Of a stretch of 64,000 nt of DNA, positions 45,275 through 54,196 are shown piece by piece. The notes beneath the pieces were generated by a model. It made no database searches. It was given only the letters and a program-made list of their open reading frames with translations, and was not told the DNA's origin. Both the position numbers and the translations under genes were made by a program. Source of the DNA: Mucilaginibacter sp. Bleaf8 (lineage in GTDB: Bacteria; Bacteroidota; Bacteroidia; Sphingobacteriales; Sphingobacteriaceae); contig NZ_JAHBBK010000001.1 of the NCBI RefSeq assembly GCF_018390515.1, forward strand, positions 1,736,001-1,800,000. The letters are read 5' to 3'. Each line of letters begins with the position of its first letter. The stretch's first letter is position 1.

Positions 45275-46603
45275 ATGAGCGAAGATAAAGCCCAGGAACA
45301 AAACAGCATACCAACCAGCAAAGTACAACGATCAGCCAAGTTTGTAAAAACGGGGCTGAAAGTGGGCGGGAACTATATAAAACATTACTCCAAAAAACTA
45401 TTTAATCCCGATCTGGACCGTACGGAATTAAATGAGGATAATGCAACAGATATTTACGAATCGTTAAGCGAGCTGAAAGGCAGTGCGCTTAAAGTGGCGC
45501 AGATGCTGAGCATGGATAAAAACATACTGCCTAAAGCGTATGTAGATAAGTTTTCACAATCGCAGTACAATGCGCCGCCGCTGTCGGGGCCGTTGATTGT
45601 GCAAACGTTTAAGAAATACTTTGGCAAATCGCCCGAGCAGATCTACGACCAGTTTAACCTTAAATCAACCAACGCAGCTTCTATAGGGCAGGTACACCAA
45701 GCCATGCTGAATGGGCAAAAGCTGGCAGTTAAAATTCAGTATCCCGGCGTGGGCGACTCTATATCATCAGACTTAAAACTGGTTAAGCCTTTTGCTTTCC
45801 GGCTATTAGGCATGAGCGAAAAAGAACTGGATGTTTACATGCGCGAAGTGGAAGAACGCCTGCTCGAAGAAACAGATTATGAACTGGAAGTGCGCCGTTC
45901 CATCGAATTTTCAAACGCATGTTCTTTGTTAAACAACGTTGTGTTTCCAACGTATTATCCTGAACTATCCAGCAAACGCATTATTACCATGAGCTGGCTG
46001 GAGGGGCAGCACCTGCGTGAGTTTTTGCAAACCAACCCATCGCAGGAGTTGCGTAACCAGATAGGCCAGGCACTGTGGGATTTTTATAATTTCCAGCAAC
46101 ACGAACTACGTGCCGTGCACGCCGACCCGCATCCCGGCAACTTTATGATAACGCCCGATGGCAAACTGGGCATTATTGATTTTGGCTGCATCAAAGAAAT
46201 GCCCGAAGATTTTTACTACCCGTTCTTTTCGCTTACCTCAACCAACCTGCTGGATGACAAGGATGAAACTATCAAAGCCTTTCGTAAACTGGAAATGATT
46301 TTACCGAACGACACGCCGCAGCAAATTGAGTTTTACTACAATATGTACAGGCAAATGATTAGCCTGTTTGCCAAGCCTTACATGAGCAATACTTTTAACT
46401 TTAGCCAAACTGCATTTTTTGATGAGTTGTATGGTTTTGGCGAAATGATAGCCCGCATGCCCGAGTTTAAGCAGGCGCGTGGTGTTAAACACTTTATATA
46501 TGTAAACCGAACCAACTTTGGCCTATACAATATACTACACGAATTACAAGCCGAGGTACGCACAGACACCTATAAACCACACTTAATCAACGTGGCAGAA
46601 TAG
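45275..46603 (+). CDS. ABC1/AarF (UbiB-like) atypical kinase
   Basis: A 442-residue UbiB-fold protein, started at ATG 45275 because the longer frame uses TTG. Marks are ELKGSALKVAQMLSMD (a KxGQ-type motif as KVAQ), the Ala-rich loop TNAASIGQVHQA, VKIQYPGV with the ATP Lys, ETDYELE, and the catalytic HADPHPGNF with metal site IIDFGCIKEM. UbiB/ABC1 proteins support quinone and lipid metabolism or distribution; this soluble form lacks the C-terminal membrane helices of E. coli UbiB. It is coupled to the HAD gene. Confidence 0.88.
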   Translation: MSEDKAQEQNSIPTSKVQRSAKFVKTGLKVGGNYIKHYSKKLFNPDLDRTELNEDNATDIYESLSELKGSALKVAQMLSMDKNILPKAYVDKFSQSQYNAPPLSGPLIVQTFKKYFGKSPEQIYDQFNLKSTNAASIGQVHQAMLNGQKLAVKIQYPGVGDSISSDLKLVKPFAFRLLGMSEKELDVYMREVEERLLEETDYELEVRRSIEFSNACSLLNNVVFPTYYPELSSKRIITMSWLEGQHLREFLQTNPSQELRNQIGQALWDFYNFQQHELRAVHADPHPGNFMITPDGKLGIIDFGCIKEMPEDFYYPFFSLTSTNLLDDKDETIKAFRKLEMILPNDTPQQIEFYYNMYRQMISLFAKPYMSNTFNFSQTAFFDELYGFGEMIARMPEFKQARGVKHFIYVNRTNFGLYNILHELQAEVRTDTYKPHLINVAE

Positions 46604-46642
46604 ATCTGTTCTGATTCAACCATCGCACTTGACCTGTATTCG

Positions 46643-46650
46643 TATATTTG
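46643..46650 (+). promoter_or_regulatory. Candidate -7 box for the SusC-like receptor
   Basis: TATATTTG fits TAnnTTTG exactly and lies 25 nt upstream of the ATG at 46675. It overlaps the TTG that would be needed for a longer reading frame, so it supports the ATG start. Confidence 0.45.
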
Positions 46651-46674
46651 CCTTGCAGACTGCTTGTCACACCT

Positions 46675-48717
46675 ATGCTTAAAAACATTCTACTTATAGC
46701 CTCATTTACCACCGTTTCGCTAACCGGTATTAATGCTTATGCCCAAACCGATTCGAGCCGGTACAATCTGGGGCGCATTCAACTTTCTAAAGATTTTACC
46801 CAGCACATTACAGTTAAAGGGGATGACTTACAAAAAATCCCTTTCACTAATTTGGCTGAGGCTATTAATGTATGGTTCAACGGGGCTTACAGCAATCCGG
46901 CATCATTGGTATATGTGGTTGATGGCAATCTGCTTACCGATGTAAATCAGTACTCTATTTTTGATATTGAAGAAATAACTTTAATACAGAATGCAGCCGT
47001 TCAGCTAAATGGGGCCACACAACAGCAGCAAGTGATATTAATTACCACAAAGCGAAAGCCGGCTAAAACCCGGGGCATAGAGGCCGCTGCACAAACCAGC
47101 CTTGTACAACGAGAAAAGCGCGCCTTATCATCAGGTCAAAATGCGCAGGATTATAAATCAACAAACGCCCTTTTCCAGCAATATTATATATCTGGCCATA
47201 CCTACATCAATGACATCAATGTAGGAGCATCGGTTAATTACCTTCGGGATGTGAATCCGGAACTATACCAGTCCGGTACAACCCAGCCCGCATCTCCGGA
47301 TATGAACCGCTGGCGGTTTAATGGTTACCTGAACACCCGGCTGGGTAAAAAATCTATACTTGATTTCACTATTGGTTATGTACCACAACAGTCCGATTAC
47401 CAGTCTAACTACGCCAACGGAGGTTTCGTATCCAACATTGGCACAGCTACTAAAGACCGCTTGTTTAACAGCAATGTAAAGCTTACTACTCAAATCAGTT
47501 CAAGGCTAACTAACCAATTGCGTTTTGGCTTTAACCGGTATACGCAGAACCAAAATGAACATCAATTTTTAGCCTGGCCGGATATAAGCAGCGCTTCGGT
47601 AGACGCAAGCGTTGTAACCCGCTCAAAGATTTTCAATCTGTATGATGATTTGAGCTACAAATATCAAACCGGTAAATGGTTGCTAACTCCTGCGCTCAAC
47701 TTTAACTTCAGGTATGTAAACGCCAACACAGCATATACACAAATTGCTACGCAAGGAGGTAAAACACAGGTTATAAACAATCCGCTTTACGCTTTTAACG
47801 GCAAGTCGTATTTACTGACACCCAACGTATCGGTTAACTATGCAGACCTGTTTAATATAACCGGAGGCGCTTTATTTATTTTAAACGCAGCACTTACCGC
47901 TAACGGACCAGCCACAGGCAGAGCACTTCCTTTTGTATCGGCATCTGTTAACGCATCCAGATTATTTACACAGCATAGCCCGGTTAGCGTCAGGCTATAT
48001 GGCTCCTATGCATTAAGTAACGATCTGAACGATGTTACATATAACTTATCCAGCTTTTACGCCATTTATAATCAAGCCAGCCCGGTTGCCTCGGGCAGCT
48101 TTGATAACCTGCCTGAAAGCACTTATGCACCGGTACAGCACTTAAAAGCGCTTACCATAGGCACCAACGTAGGCTTTTGGCAGGACAAGCTTGTATTAAG
48201 TTATAATTTTGATAAGCGCGACAATATTACTTTGTTAAGTATAAGCAATACCAGCAACAGTGAAGCAGTAACCGGCAACATCACTACGCCAGGCAATTAC
48301 TATATTCACCGCATTGGCGCTACAGTTAGCCTCATCAACACAGCAACCGTTTCGTGGAGAAGCAATTTCAACGCAACCAATCTCAAGCAAAAGGTTTTTA
48401 TACCTGCAACCCTGGGTGGCGGCAGCATCATAACTAATGCCCAAGTTTGGACAGGCGGCTGGGCCAACCGCTTGCAATACCGTAAGGTTACAGCAGGTGC
48501 CGATATACTTTACTTTGCATCTCCGCGCGATAGGGCAACCCGGGTACCGTACAGCTCTATGGCATTGCAAAATGTATATGTAGGTTATATCATCAAAACG
48601 CCAACACTTAAACGGCTGGAAGTTTTTGCCACCGGACGCAACTTAACTCAAAACAATACATCCATATTTGCCGACTATCGCAGATATGTTGGCCTGGGCG
48701 TTACTGCCGCGCTTTAA
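46675..48717 (+). CDS. SusC/RagA-like outer-membrane receptor, short form
   Basis: A 680-residue outer-membrane protein. Signal peptide: MLKNILLIASFTTVSLTGIN then AYAQ. Residues about 40-130 look like a TonB-dependent receptor plug (LVYVVDGNLLTDVNQYSIF, DIEEITLIQNAAVQLNG, QQQVILITTKR). The remainder is a beta-barrel rich in aromatic and N/S/T strand pairs, ending RRYVGLGVTAAL. The usual SusC carboxypeptidase-regulatory domain is absent, no SusD gene follows, and the length is short of typical SusC. Its cargo is unknown. Confidence 0.72.
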   Translation: MLKNILLIASFTTVSLTGINAYAQTDSSRYNLGRIQLSKDFTQHITVKGDDLQKIPFTNLAEAINVWFNGAYSNPASLVYVVDGNLLTDVNQYSIFDIEEITLIQNAAVQLNGATQQQQVILITTKRKPAKTRGIEAAAQTSLVQREKRALSSGQNAQDYKSTNALFQQYYISGHTYINDINVGASVNYLRDVNPELYQSGTTQPASPDMNRWRFNGYLNTRLGKKSILDFTIGYVPQQSDYQSNYANGGFVSNIGTATKDRLFNSNVKLTTQISSRLTNQLRFGFNRYTQNQNEHQFLAWPDISSASVDASVVTRSKIFNLYDDLSYKYQTGKWLLTPALNFNFRYVNANTAYTQIATQGGKTQVINNPLYAFNGKSYLLTPNVSVNYADLFNITGGALFILNAALTANGPATGRALPFVSASVNASRLFTQHSPVSVRLYGSYALSNDLNDVTYNLSSFYAIYNQASPVASGSFDNLPESTYAPVQHLKALTIGTNVGFWQDKLVLSYNFDKRDNITLLSISNTSNSEAVTGNITTPGNYYIHRIGATVSLINTATVSWRSNFNATNLKQKVFIPATLGGGSIITNAQVWTGGWANRLQYRKVTAGADILYFASPRDRATRVPYSSMALQNVYVGYIIKTPTLKRLEVFATGRNLTQNNTSIFADYRRYVGLGVTAAL

Positions 48718-48737
48718 CCGTTACGCATATTTTACAT

Positions 48738-48767
48738 AAAAGCTTAGTCTGTACAGACTGGGCTTTT
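48738..48767 (+). terminator. Terminator after the SusC-like gene
   Basis: AAAAGCTTAGTCT (48738-48750) pairs with AGACTGGGCTTTTT (48755-48767 core) around loop GTAC and is followed by a T-rich stretch. Two G-U pairs interrupt the stem. Confidence 0.65.
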
Positions 48768-48877
48768 TATTTTAGCACCCCTTTGTAAGAATGGTTTATG
48801 GACAATAATGATACTATTTGCTGCAAATTTGGATTAGCATCAAACTCCCTGCCCTTTACATTGTTTCAATATTTCAT

Positions 48878-49783
48878 ATGAAGATACTACTTGCAGGTGC
48901 CAATGGCTATATAGGTTCCCGGCTCATACCGGCTTTACTTAAAGAAGGCCATGTAGTAGTATGCCTGGTACGGGATAAAAAATTATTTGAAAAGCAAAGT
49001 GCGTATGCCGGGCAGGTAACCCTGGTAACAGGCGACTTATTACGTGCGCGTAACATGGAGCCTTTGCCAACAGATATTGATGCCGCTTACTACTTAGTTA
49101 ATGCATTACCGCAAACTTCCGGGTTTGCCGGCCTGGAGGCCCTATCGGCAGAGAACTTTGTGGATGCCATCAATAATACGTATTGCAAACACATCATATC
49201 ATTAAGTGAAATTGATGATCAGCTAACGGAGGCAGGCCTGTCACGCCAGCATGTGGAGGAAATATTGCGGAGGGCTGATACTGCGCTTACTGTGTTAAAA
49301 ACCACCATGATTATTGGTCCGGGTAGTATTGCCAATGAGTTATTGGAAGGTCTGACTAAAAAGTCGCCTATACTGATAGCCTCTAAATGGGCCAAGGCGC
49401 AGGAGCAGCCCATTGCTACCTGCGATGTAGTTACCTACCTGGTAGACAGCTTATTAAATAAAGCCACGTTTGATAGCGAGTTTCATATCAGCGGCCCTGA
49501 AATATTGACGTTCAGGGAGATGTTAACCGTGTATGCTGATGTTTGCCGCCGCTCAAAGGCTAATATCATAACCTTGCCACAGGTATCGGCAGCATTATCC
49601 TCTTATTGGCTCAATTACCTGACACCTATCAGCTACTCACACGCAAAAACTCTGGTAGAGAACCTGAAATACGATGTTATTTCGCGCGATGATGCTATCA
49701 AGCAGATTATACCACATCAATGCCTTACTTTTAAGCAGGCACTCTTACAGTCTACTGATTTTACCTGCCAGGTAAAAAGCTGA
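48878..49783 (+). CDS. NAD(P)H-binding SDR-like (NmrA/epimerase) protein
   Basis: A 301-residue Rossmann protein, started at ATG 48878 because the longer frame uses TTG. ILLAGANGYIGSRLIPALL (residues 3-21) is the extended-SDR cofactor loop. YYLVNALPQTSGFAG and TVLKTTMIIGPGSIANELL follow, as in NmrA-like NAD(P)H-binding proteins. The catalytic YxxxK is not evident, so it may be a sensor or atypical reductase. It starts a same-strand run with the TIGR01777 and photolyase genes (gap 30 nt, then an overlap). Confidence 0.75.
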   Translation: MKILLAGANGYIGSRLIPALLKEGHVVVCLVRDKKLFEKQSAYAGQVTLVTGDLLRARNMEPLPTDIDAAYYLVNALPQTSGFAGLEALSAENFVDAINNTYCKHIISLSEIDDQLTEAGLSRQHVEEILRRADTALTVLKTTMIIGPGSIANELLEGLTKKSPILIASKWAKAQEQPIATCDVVTYLVDSLLNKATFDSEFHISGPEILTFREMLTVYADVCRRSKANIITLPQVSAALSSYWLNYLTPISYSHAKTLVENLKYDVISRDDAIKQIIPHQCLTFKQALLQSTDFTCQVKS

Positions 49784-49813
49784 TAAGATTCGTTTACCCG
49801 TAAATTTCAGATC

Positions 49814-50722
49814 ATGCCCAAACAGCACATACTAATTACCGGCGGTAGCGGCCTCATAGGTAAAACCCTTACGCAGGAGTTATTGCAGCGGGGTTACCAG
49901 GTTAGCCATTTAAGCCGTACGCCAGGTACAAACCCGCAGGTACAAACCTATTTGTGGAATGTACAGCAAAAGCGTATTGACGAAGCCTGCATAAACGGGG
50001 TTGATACCATTATACACCTGGCCGGCGCGGGCATAGCCGACAAACGATGGACAAACGAACGCAAAAAGTTACTTATTGACAGCCGTACAGAATCCATCCG
50101 GTTAATTTACGACCTGCTTAAAAAGCATCCGCATCAGGTAAAAAACATTATCTCGGCATCGGCTACGGGCTATTACAGCAACCGGGGCAACGAGCTGCTT
50201 ACAGAGGATAGCTACCCTGCACACGACTTTTTGGGCACCTGCTGCATTGAATGGGAAAAAGCAGTGGATGAAGGGCAGCATTTGGGCCTCAACATTACCA
50301 AGTTCCGCACCGGTGTTGTGCTTACCAAACAGGGTGGCGCCCTACCACAGTTAGCTTTACCCGTTAAATTAGGTGCAGGATCGGCATTAGGTAACGGGCA
50401 ACAGTGGATACCCTGGATACATTGGCAGGATGTAGTAGATATGTACTTGTACGCTATTGATGGGCACTGCCCACCCGGCGTATACAATATGGTAGCCCCC
50501 AACCCGGTAACCAACTTACAACTTACTGTAGCAGTGGCTAAACAACTGAACCGCCCGTTGTGGCTGCCTAAAGTGCCTGCTTTTGTATTGAAATTAATTT
50601 TTGGCGAAATGAGTCTGGTGGTACTGGGCAGCACCCGGGTTTCCGCCACAAAAATAGAACAGGCCGGTTTCACGTTCCGTTACCCTATTGTTACTGATGC
50701 TTTGAAAGATATTTATGGATAA
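49814..50722 (+). CDS. TIGR01777-family NAD-dependent epimerase-like protein
   Basis: A 302-residue extended SDR. ILITGGSGLIGKTLTQELL (residues 6-24), IIHLAGAGIADKRWT near 68, ISASATGYYSNRG with SATGYY, and FRTGVVLTKQGGALP are present. The C-terminal DUF1731 segment (WLPKVPAFVLKLIFGEMSLVVLGSTRV) is a mark of the TIGR01777 family, whose activity is unknown. Its stop overlaps the photolyase start by 8 nt, so the two are translationally coupled. Confidence 0.86.
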   Translation: MPKQHILITGGSGLIGKTLTQELLQRGYQVSHLSRTPGTNPQVQTYLWNVQQKRIDEACINGVDTIIHLAGAGIADKRWTNERKKLLIDSRTESIRLIYDLLKKHPHQVKNIISASATGYYSNRGNELLTEDSYPAHDFLGTCCIEWEKAVDEGQHLGLNITKFRTGVVLTKQGGALPQLALPVKLGAGSALGNGQQWIPWIHWQDVVDMYLYAIDGHCPPGVYNMVAPNPVTNLQLTVAVAKQLNRPLWLPKVPAFVLKLIFGEMSLVVLGSTRVSATKIEQAGFTFRYPIVTDALKDIYG

Positions 50723-52025
50723 CAAGACACCCGTCAGCATTTTTTGGTTCAGGCGAGATCTGCGTTTACATGACAACGCCGGCTTATATCACGCCCTGAA
50801 AGGCAAATATCCGGTAGTATGCCTTTTTATATTTGACAGAGATATACTTGACAAGTTGGAAGACCGCGACGATGCACGCGTAACCTTTATTTACCAATAC
50901 ATACAAAAGCTGCGCGATGAACTGCAACAGGCTGGCAGCAGCTTAATTGTTAAATACAACCGTCCCGAGGCGGCTTGGGATGATATTTTACAAACTTACT
51001 CCGTAGCCGAGGTTTATACCAACCGCGATTACGAACCTTATGCTAAACAGCGGGATGGTGCCATTGGCACAAAGTTGCAGCAGCAGGGCATTCCATTTTA
51101 CACTTTTAAAGACCAAATGATATTTGAGCGGGATGAAGTTGTGAAAGACGACGGTAAACCTTATACCGTGTTTACCCCATACAAAAAGCGCTGGCTTAAA
51201 AAGATTAACGATTTTTACCTGAGCTCCTACCCAACCGAAAAGTATCTGCACAAATTATATCAAACTCAACCGCTACCGAATGTAACCTTAACGGAGATGG
51301 GATTTACAGAAAGTGATATTCCTTTCCCCGAAACAGAGTACCAACACATTATAGACGATTACGCGCGCGACCGCGATTTTCCGGACAAAAAGGGAACATC
51401 ACGTATAGGGATACATTTACGCTTTGGCACCGTCAGCATCAGGGATGCAGCACGGGCAGCCATCAGCCGAGAGCAAACCTGGCTGGGCGAACTGATATGG
51501 CGCGAGTTTTACATGATGATATTTGATCATTTCCCGGATACGGAAAAGCATGCTTACCGTGCAGCGTTTGATCGTATAGAATGGCGCAACAACGAGCAGG
51601 AGTTTGACGCCTGGTGCCAGGGCAAAACCGGCTACCCGCTGGTAGATGCCGGTATGCGCGAACTGAATGCAACCGGCTTTATGCACAATCGGGTACGCAT
51701 GGTAGCAGCCAGCTTTATGGTAAAACATTTGCTGATAGACTGGCGCTGGGGCGAGCATTACTTTGCCCGCAAACTACTGGATTACGAAGCAGCAACCAAC
51801 ATAGGCAGCTGGCAGTGGGTAGCAGGTTCGGGTACTGATGTAATGCCTTATTTCAGGGTTTTTAACCCCGAGGCACAGCTCAAAAAGTTCGACGCCAAAA
51901 TGCAGTACATAAAAAAATGGGTTCCGGAGTATGGCACCAGCCAATATCCAAAACCCATTATTGATAACAAAGAGGGTAAAGCACGTGCATTGCAGGTTTA
52001 CCGTGCTGCTGTAGCTAAGCCGTAA
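50715..52025 (+). CDS. phrB: Class I deoxyribodipyrimidine photolyase
   Basis: A 436-residue photolyase that uses FADH- and light to split cyclobutane pyrimidine dimers. The antenna domain begins SIFWFRRDLRLHDNAGL. FAD-binding marks are RIGIHLRFGTVSIR, ELIWREFYMMIFDHFP, GYPLVDAGMRELNATGFMHNRVRM, and IGSWQWVAGSGTDVMPYFRVFNP. It overlaps the preceding TIGR01777 gene. Together with the Fe-S and DASH proteins it makes three photolyase-family genes within 12 kb. Confidence 0.93.
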   Translation: MDNKTPVSIFWFRRDLRLHDNAGLYHALKGKYPVVCLFIFDRDILDKLEDRDDARVTFIYQYIQKLRDELQQAGSSLIVKYNRPEAAWDDILQTYSVAEVYTNRDYEPYAKQRDGAIGTKLQQQGIPFYTFKDQMIFERDEVVKDDGKPYTVFTPYKKRWLKKINDFYLSSYPTEKYLHKLYQTQPLPNVTLTEMGFTESDIPFPETEYQHIIDDYARDRDFPDKKGTSRIGIHLRFGTVSIRDAARAAISREQTWLGELIWREFYMMIFDHFPDTEKHAYRAAFDRIEWRNNEQEFDAWCQGKTGYPLVDAGMRELNATGFMHNRVRMVAASFMVKHLLIDWRWGEHYFARKLLDYEAATNIGSWQWVAGSGTDVMPYFRVFNPEAQLKKFDAKMQYIKKWVPEYGTSQYPKPIIDNKEGKARALQVYRAAVAKP

Positions 52026-52026
52026 G

Positions 52027-52962
52027 TTACGGGTTAGTTACAGTACCTATACTCATTTCAAAAAACAAACAGCTGCTTGTTGGTATACTAGTACCTTGAG
52101 TAGACCGGCCATAACCCAGTCGGGAAGGCATAATAACGGTTAAATCCGTACCTTCTTTTTGCCCTAATGATACAGCGTATTCGAAGCCCGGCACTACACT
52201 TCCCTTATTTGATAGGTCAACCGTAAAGGTGCTGGCATTATTTTCTGCTGTATAATTAGACGGATCAAATACGACGTTATTCAGTAACTGTCCACGGTAA
52301 GTAACACTAACTGTTGAGTTGTCCTTAATTAATGTTGTACCAGTACCTTGTTTCCTGATTTTATAATACAACCCTTCGTAGGTTCCGGAATTGATTCTGG
52401 TAAATTCCGCAGGGTTTATATTGTTATTTTTGAAATAGCTTTGAATGCTTTGCTCATCATATGCCTTTTGATTATCAATTACATGGATATAATACACAAT
52501 TGATTCGTTACCTCTGATGCGGTTATCGCCGGTTGAGAACCCGTTTATACCATAAGCCAAACGGGATGGCACAATTACTCTTGCCCGGGTTCCTTTAGTT
52601 TTCATCAAATTATTTATAGCCAGTTGCAAACCTTTTGGAGATATTTGACCAGCAAAACCAAAAAGATGATTTGCTATAGTATCTGTGCTTTGATGCAGGC
52701 CATCTACTGTTTTTTGGCTTAAAACATAGGATATCGTATCATAAGGAGCAATAGCTTTGCCTGTTCCTTGCGACAATATTTCGTAATAAATACCTGATGT
52801 ATCGCCTTCAGCCTTTTTCATGTTGGTAAGACCATTGGCAGAAATGTAATTAGTTATTTGCTGTTCATCATGCGTCTTAATATCAATATCATTTTTATCC
52901 TTGCGGCACGATACAAAACCCAGGGTAATCAGTAAAAAAAGCGTTAAGTAAGTTAATTTCAT
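52027..52962 (-). CDS. FKBP-type peptidyl-prolyl isomerase lipoprotein, two domains
   Basis: A 311-residue lipoprotein: signal LFLLITLGFVSCRKDK with the lipobox Cys near residue 19. Two FKBP-like domains follow, around residues 55-165 (GTRARVIVPSRLAYGINGF) and 200-305 (VSVTYRGQLLNNVVFDPSN, then LTVIMPSRLGYG). The second keeps more of the canonical VxYxGxLxxGxxFD pattern. Such proteins assist folding in the periplasm. It is coupled to a single-domain paralogue 5 nt upstream. Its 3' end abuts the photolyase gene (1 nt apart). Confidence 0.82.
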   Translation of the reverse strand: MKLTYLTLFLLITLGFVSCRKDKNDIDIKTHDEQQITNYISANGLTNMKKAEGDTSGIYYEILSQGTGKAIAPYDTISYVLSQKTVDGLHQSTDTIANHLFGFAGQISPKGLQLAINNLMKTKGTRARVIVPSRLAYGINGFSTGDNRIRGNESIVYYIHVIDNQKAYDEQSIQSYFKNNNINPAEFTRINSGTYEGLYYKIRKQGTGTTLIKDNSTVSVTYRGQLLNNVVFDPSNYTAENNASTFTVDLSNKGSVVPGFEYAVSLGQKEGTDLTVIMPSRLGYGRSTQGTSIPTSSCLFFEMSIGTVTNP

Positions 52963-52967
52963 TTATT

Positions 52968-53510
52968 TTAGTTCGTTACGTCGTATACTTTAATAGTAAA
53001 ATCGAGCACAGCATTGGCCGGCATGCCTAAACTGGGTTGAGCATAAGGCCCGTAAGCATAGCGCGAAGTGATAAACAAACGCACTGTGCCGCCTTTGTTT
53101 ACTTTAGGGATTCCTAACTGCCACCCTTTGATTACCTCACCCAGGCTAAATGACGGATGAATATCACCGGTTTGAGCAAAAATCTTACCCGAGGTAACTA
53201 CCTTGCCGGTATATCCTACAGTTACTTTACTCGAGTTGGGATTGTACAGGGTAGCCACCGGTCCTTTATCAATCACCTTGTAAAAAACCCCGATAGTATC
53301 TTTGTCACTAATCGGCAAACCGGTTGATGTTACATTCTCTACCCGTTTTACAGAATCAAGACCTTGTGATGCTATATAGTCCAGCACAATTTTGTCATCA
53401 ATAGCAGCCTGATCGGCATTAATAACTACACCGGTATCTGCTTTTTCACAGGATGCGAAAAGTAATGCAGCTAATGCAATCAAAATCCCTAATTTATTTA
53501 CGCCTACCAT
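52968..53510 (-). CDS. FKBP-type peptidyl-prolyl isomerase lipoprotein
   Basis: A 180-residue lipoprotein, started at ATG 53510 because the longer frame depends on GTG and would bury the signal. Signal GILIALAALLFASCEK ends at the lipobox Cys. The FKBP domain shows KVTVGYTGKVVTSGKIFAQ, SLGEVIKGWQLGIPKVNKGG and LFITSRYAYGPYA. It is the first gene of a two-gene unit with the two-domain FKBP protein. Confidence 0.85.
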   Translation of the reverse strand: MVGVNKLGILIALAALLFASCEKADTGVVINADQAAIDDKIVLDYIASQGLDSVKRVENVTSTGLPISDKDTIGVFYKVIDKGPVATLYNPNSSKVTVGYTGKVVTSGKIFAQTGDIHPSFSLGEVIKGWQLGIPKVNKGGTVRLFITSRYAYGPYAQPSLGMPANAVLDFTIKVYDVTN

Positions 53511-53631
53511 TTGAAACGGCAAATTTATTGTTTTAAAATTCAAAATAAGCAGCTTAACAATTTTTAACACTTATTATTGGTTTACGAGCTAAAACGGTGA
53601 AATGCAACAATAAGTATTGAAATGCAATACA

Positions 53632-54078
53632 TTATGGCTTAAAGCCAAGCGTAAGCTGATTTAGCTTTTTCAGGGTGTTTACCAATTGCGTTTTTTCCCT
53701 GTCGGTTAAGTGTTCATTGAGGTAGCCATTAAATTGCTTAACCAGCACCTTGGCCAGTTGGCGTTTTTCCTTACCCAGATCGGTAAGAAATACTTTTACC
53801 GACCGCTTATCGCCTTTATTGGACTGGCGGTAAATCAAATTCGTGGTTTCGAGCTGGGTTAACATACGCGATAAGCTGGTTGATTTTAGGCCCATCAGTG
53901 CAGCTGCCTGTGAAACGGTTGTGCCCTCCTCCTCATCAATATTAATAAGCAAATAGCCAATAGATTGTGTAATACCAAAATCGGCCACGATCTGGTTGTA
54001 GCGATTAGCCATATTCTGCCACACAATCTTCACTAAATAATCAATGGTTTCCTGATGGGGTTTTAGCTTGCTGGCCAT
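53632..54078 (-). CDS. MarR-family transcriptional regulator
   Basis: A 148-residue winged-helix regulator, started at ATG 54078 because the longer frame uses TTG. Typical parts are QSIGYLLINIDEEEGTTVSQAAALMGLKSTSLSRMLTQLE (the DNA-binding helix pair) and NKGDKRSVKVFLTDLGKE (the wing). It lies alone, between the FKBP genes and ggt. Its target is unknown; neighbours on either side are candidates by position only. Confidence 0.88.
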   Translation of the reverse strand: MASKLKPHQETIDYLVKIVWQNMANRYNQIVADFGITQSIGYLLINIDEEEGTTVSQAAALMGLKSTSLSRMLTQLETTNLIYRQSNKGDKRSVKVFLTDLGKEKRQLAKVLVKQFNGYLNEHLTDREKTQLVNTLKKLNQLTLGFKP

Positions 54079-54196
54079 GTATACCAAAGTTAGATTAACG
54101 CAATGCGTAACTGCAATGATAGGATATTAAACTCTACCTGTTGTAATTTATTTTACAGCAAACTACTTAAATTGCTATTTGCAGATAGATAGTCCG

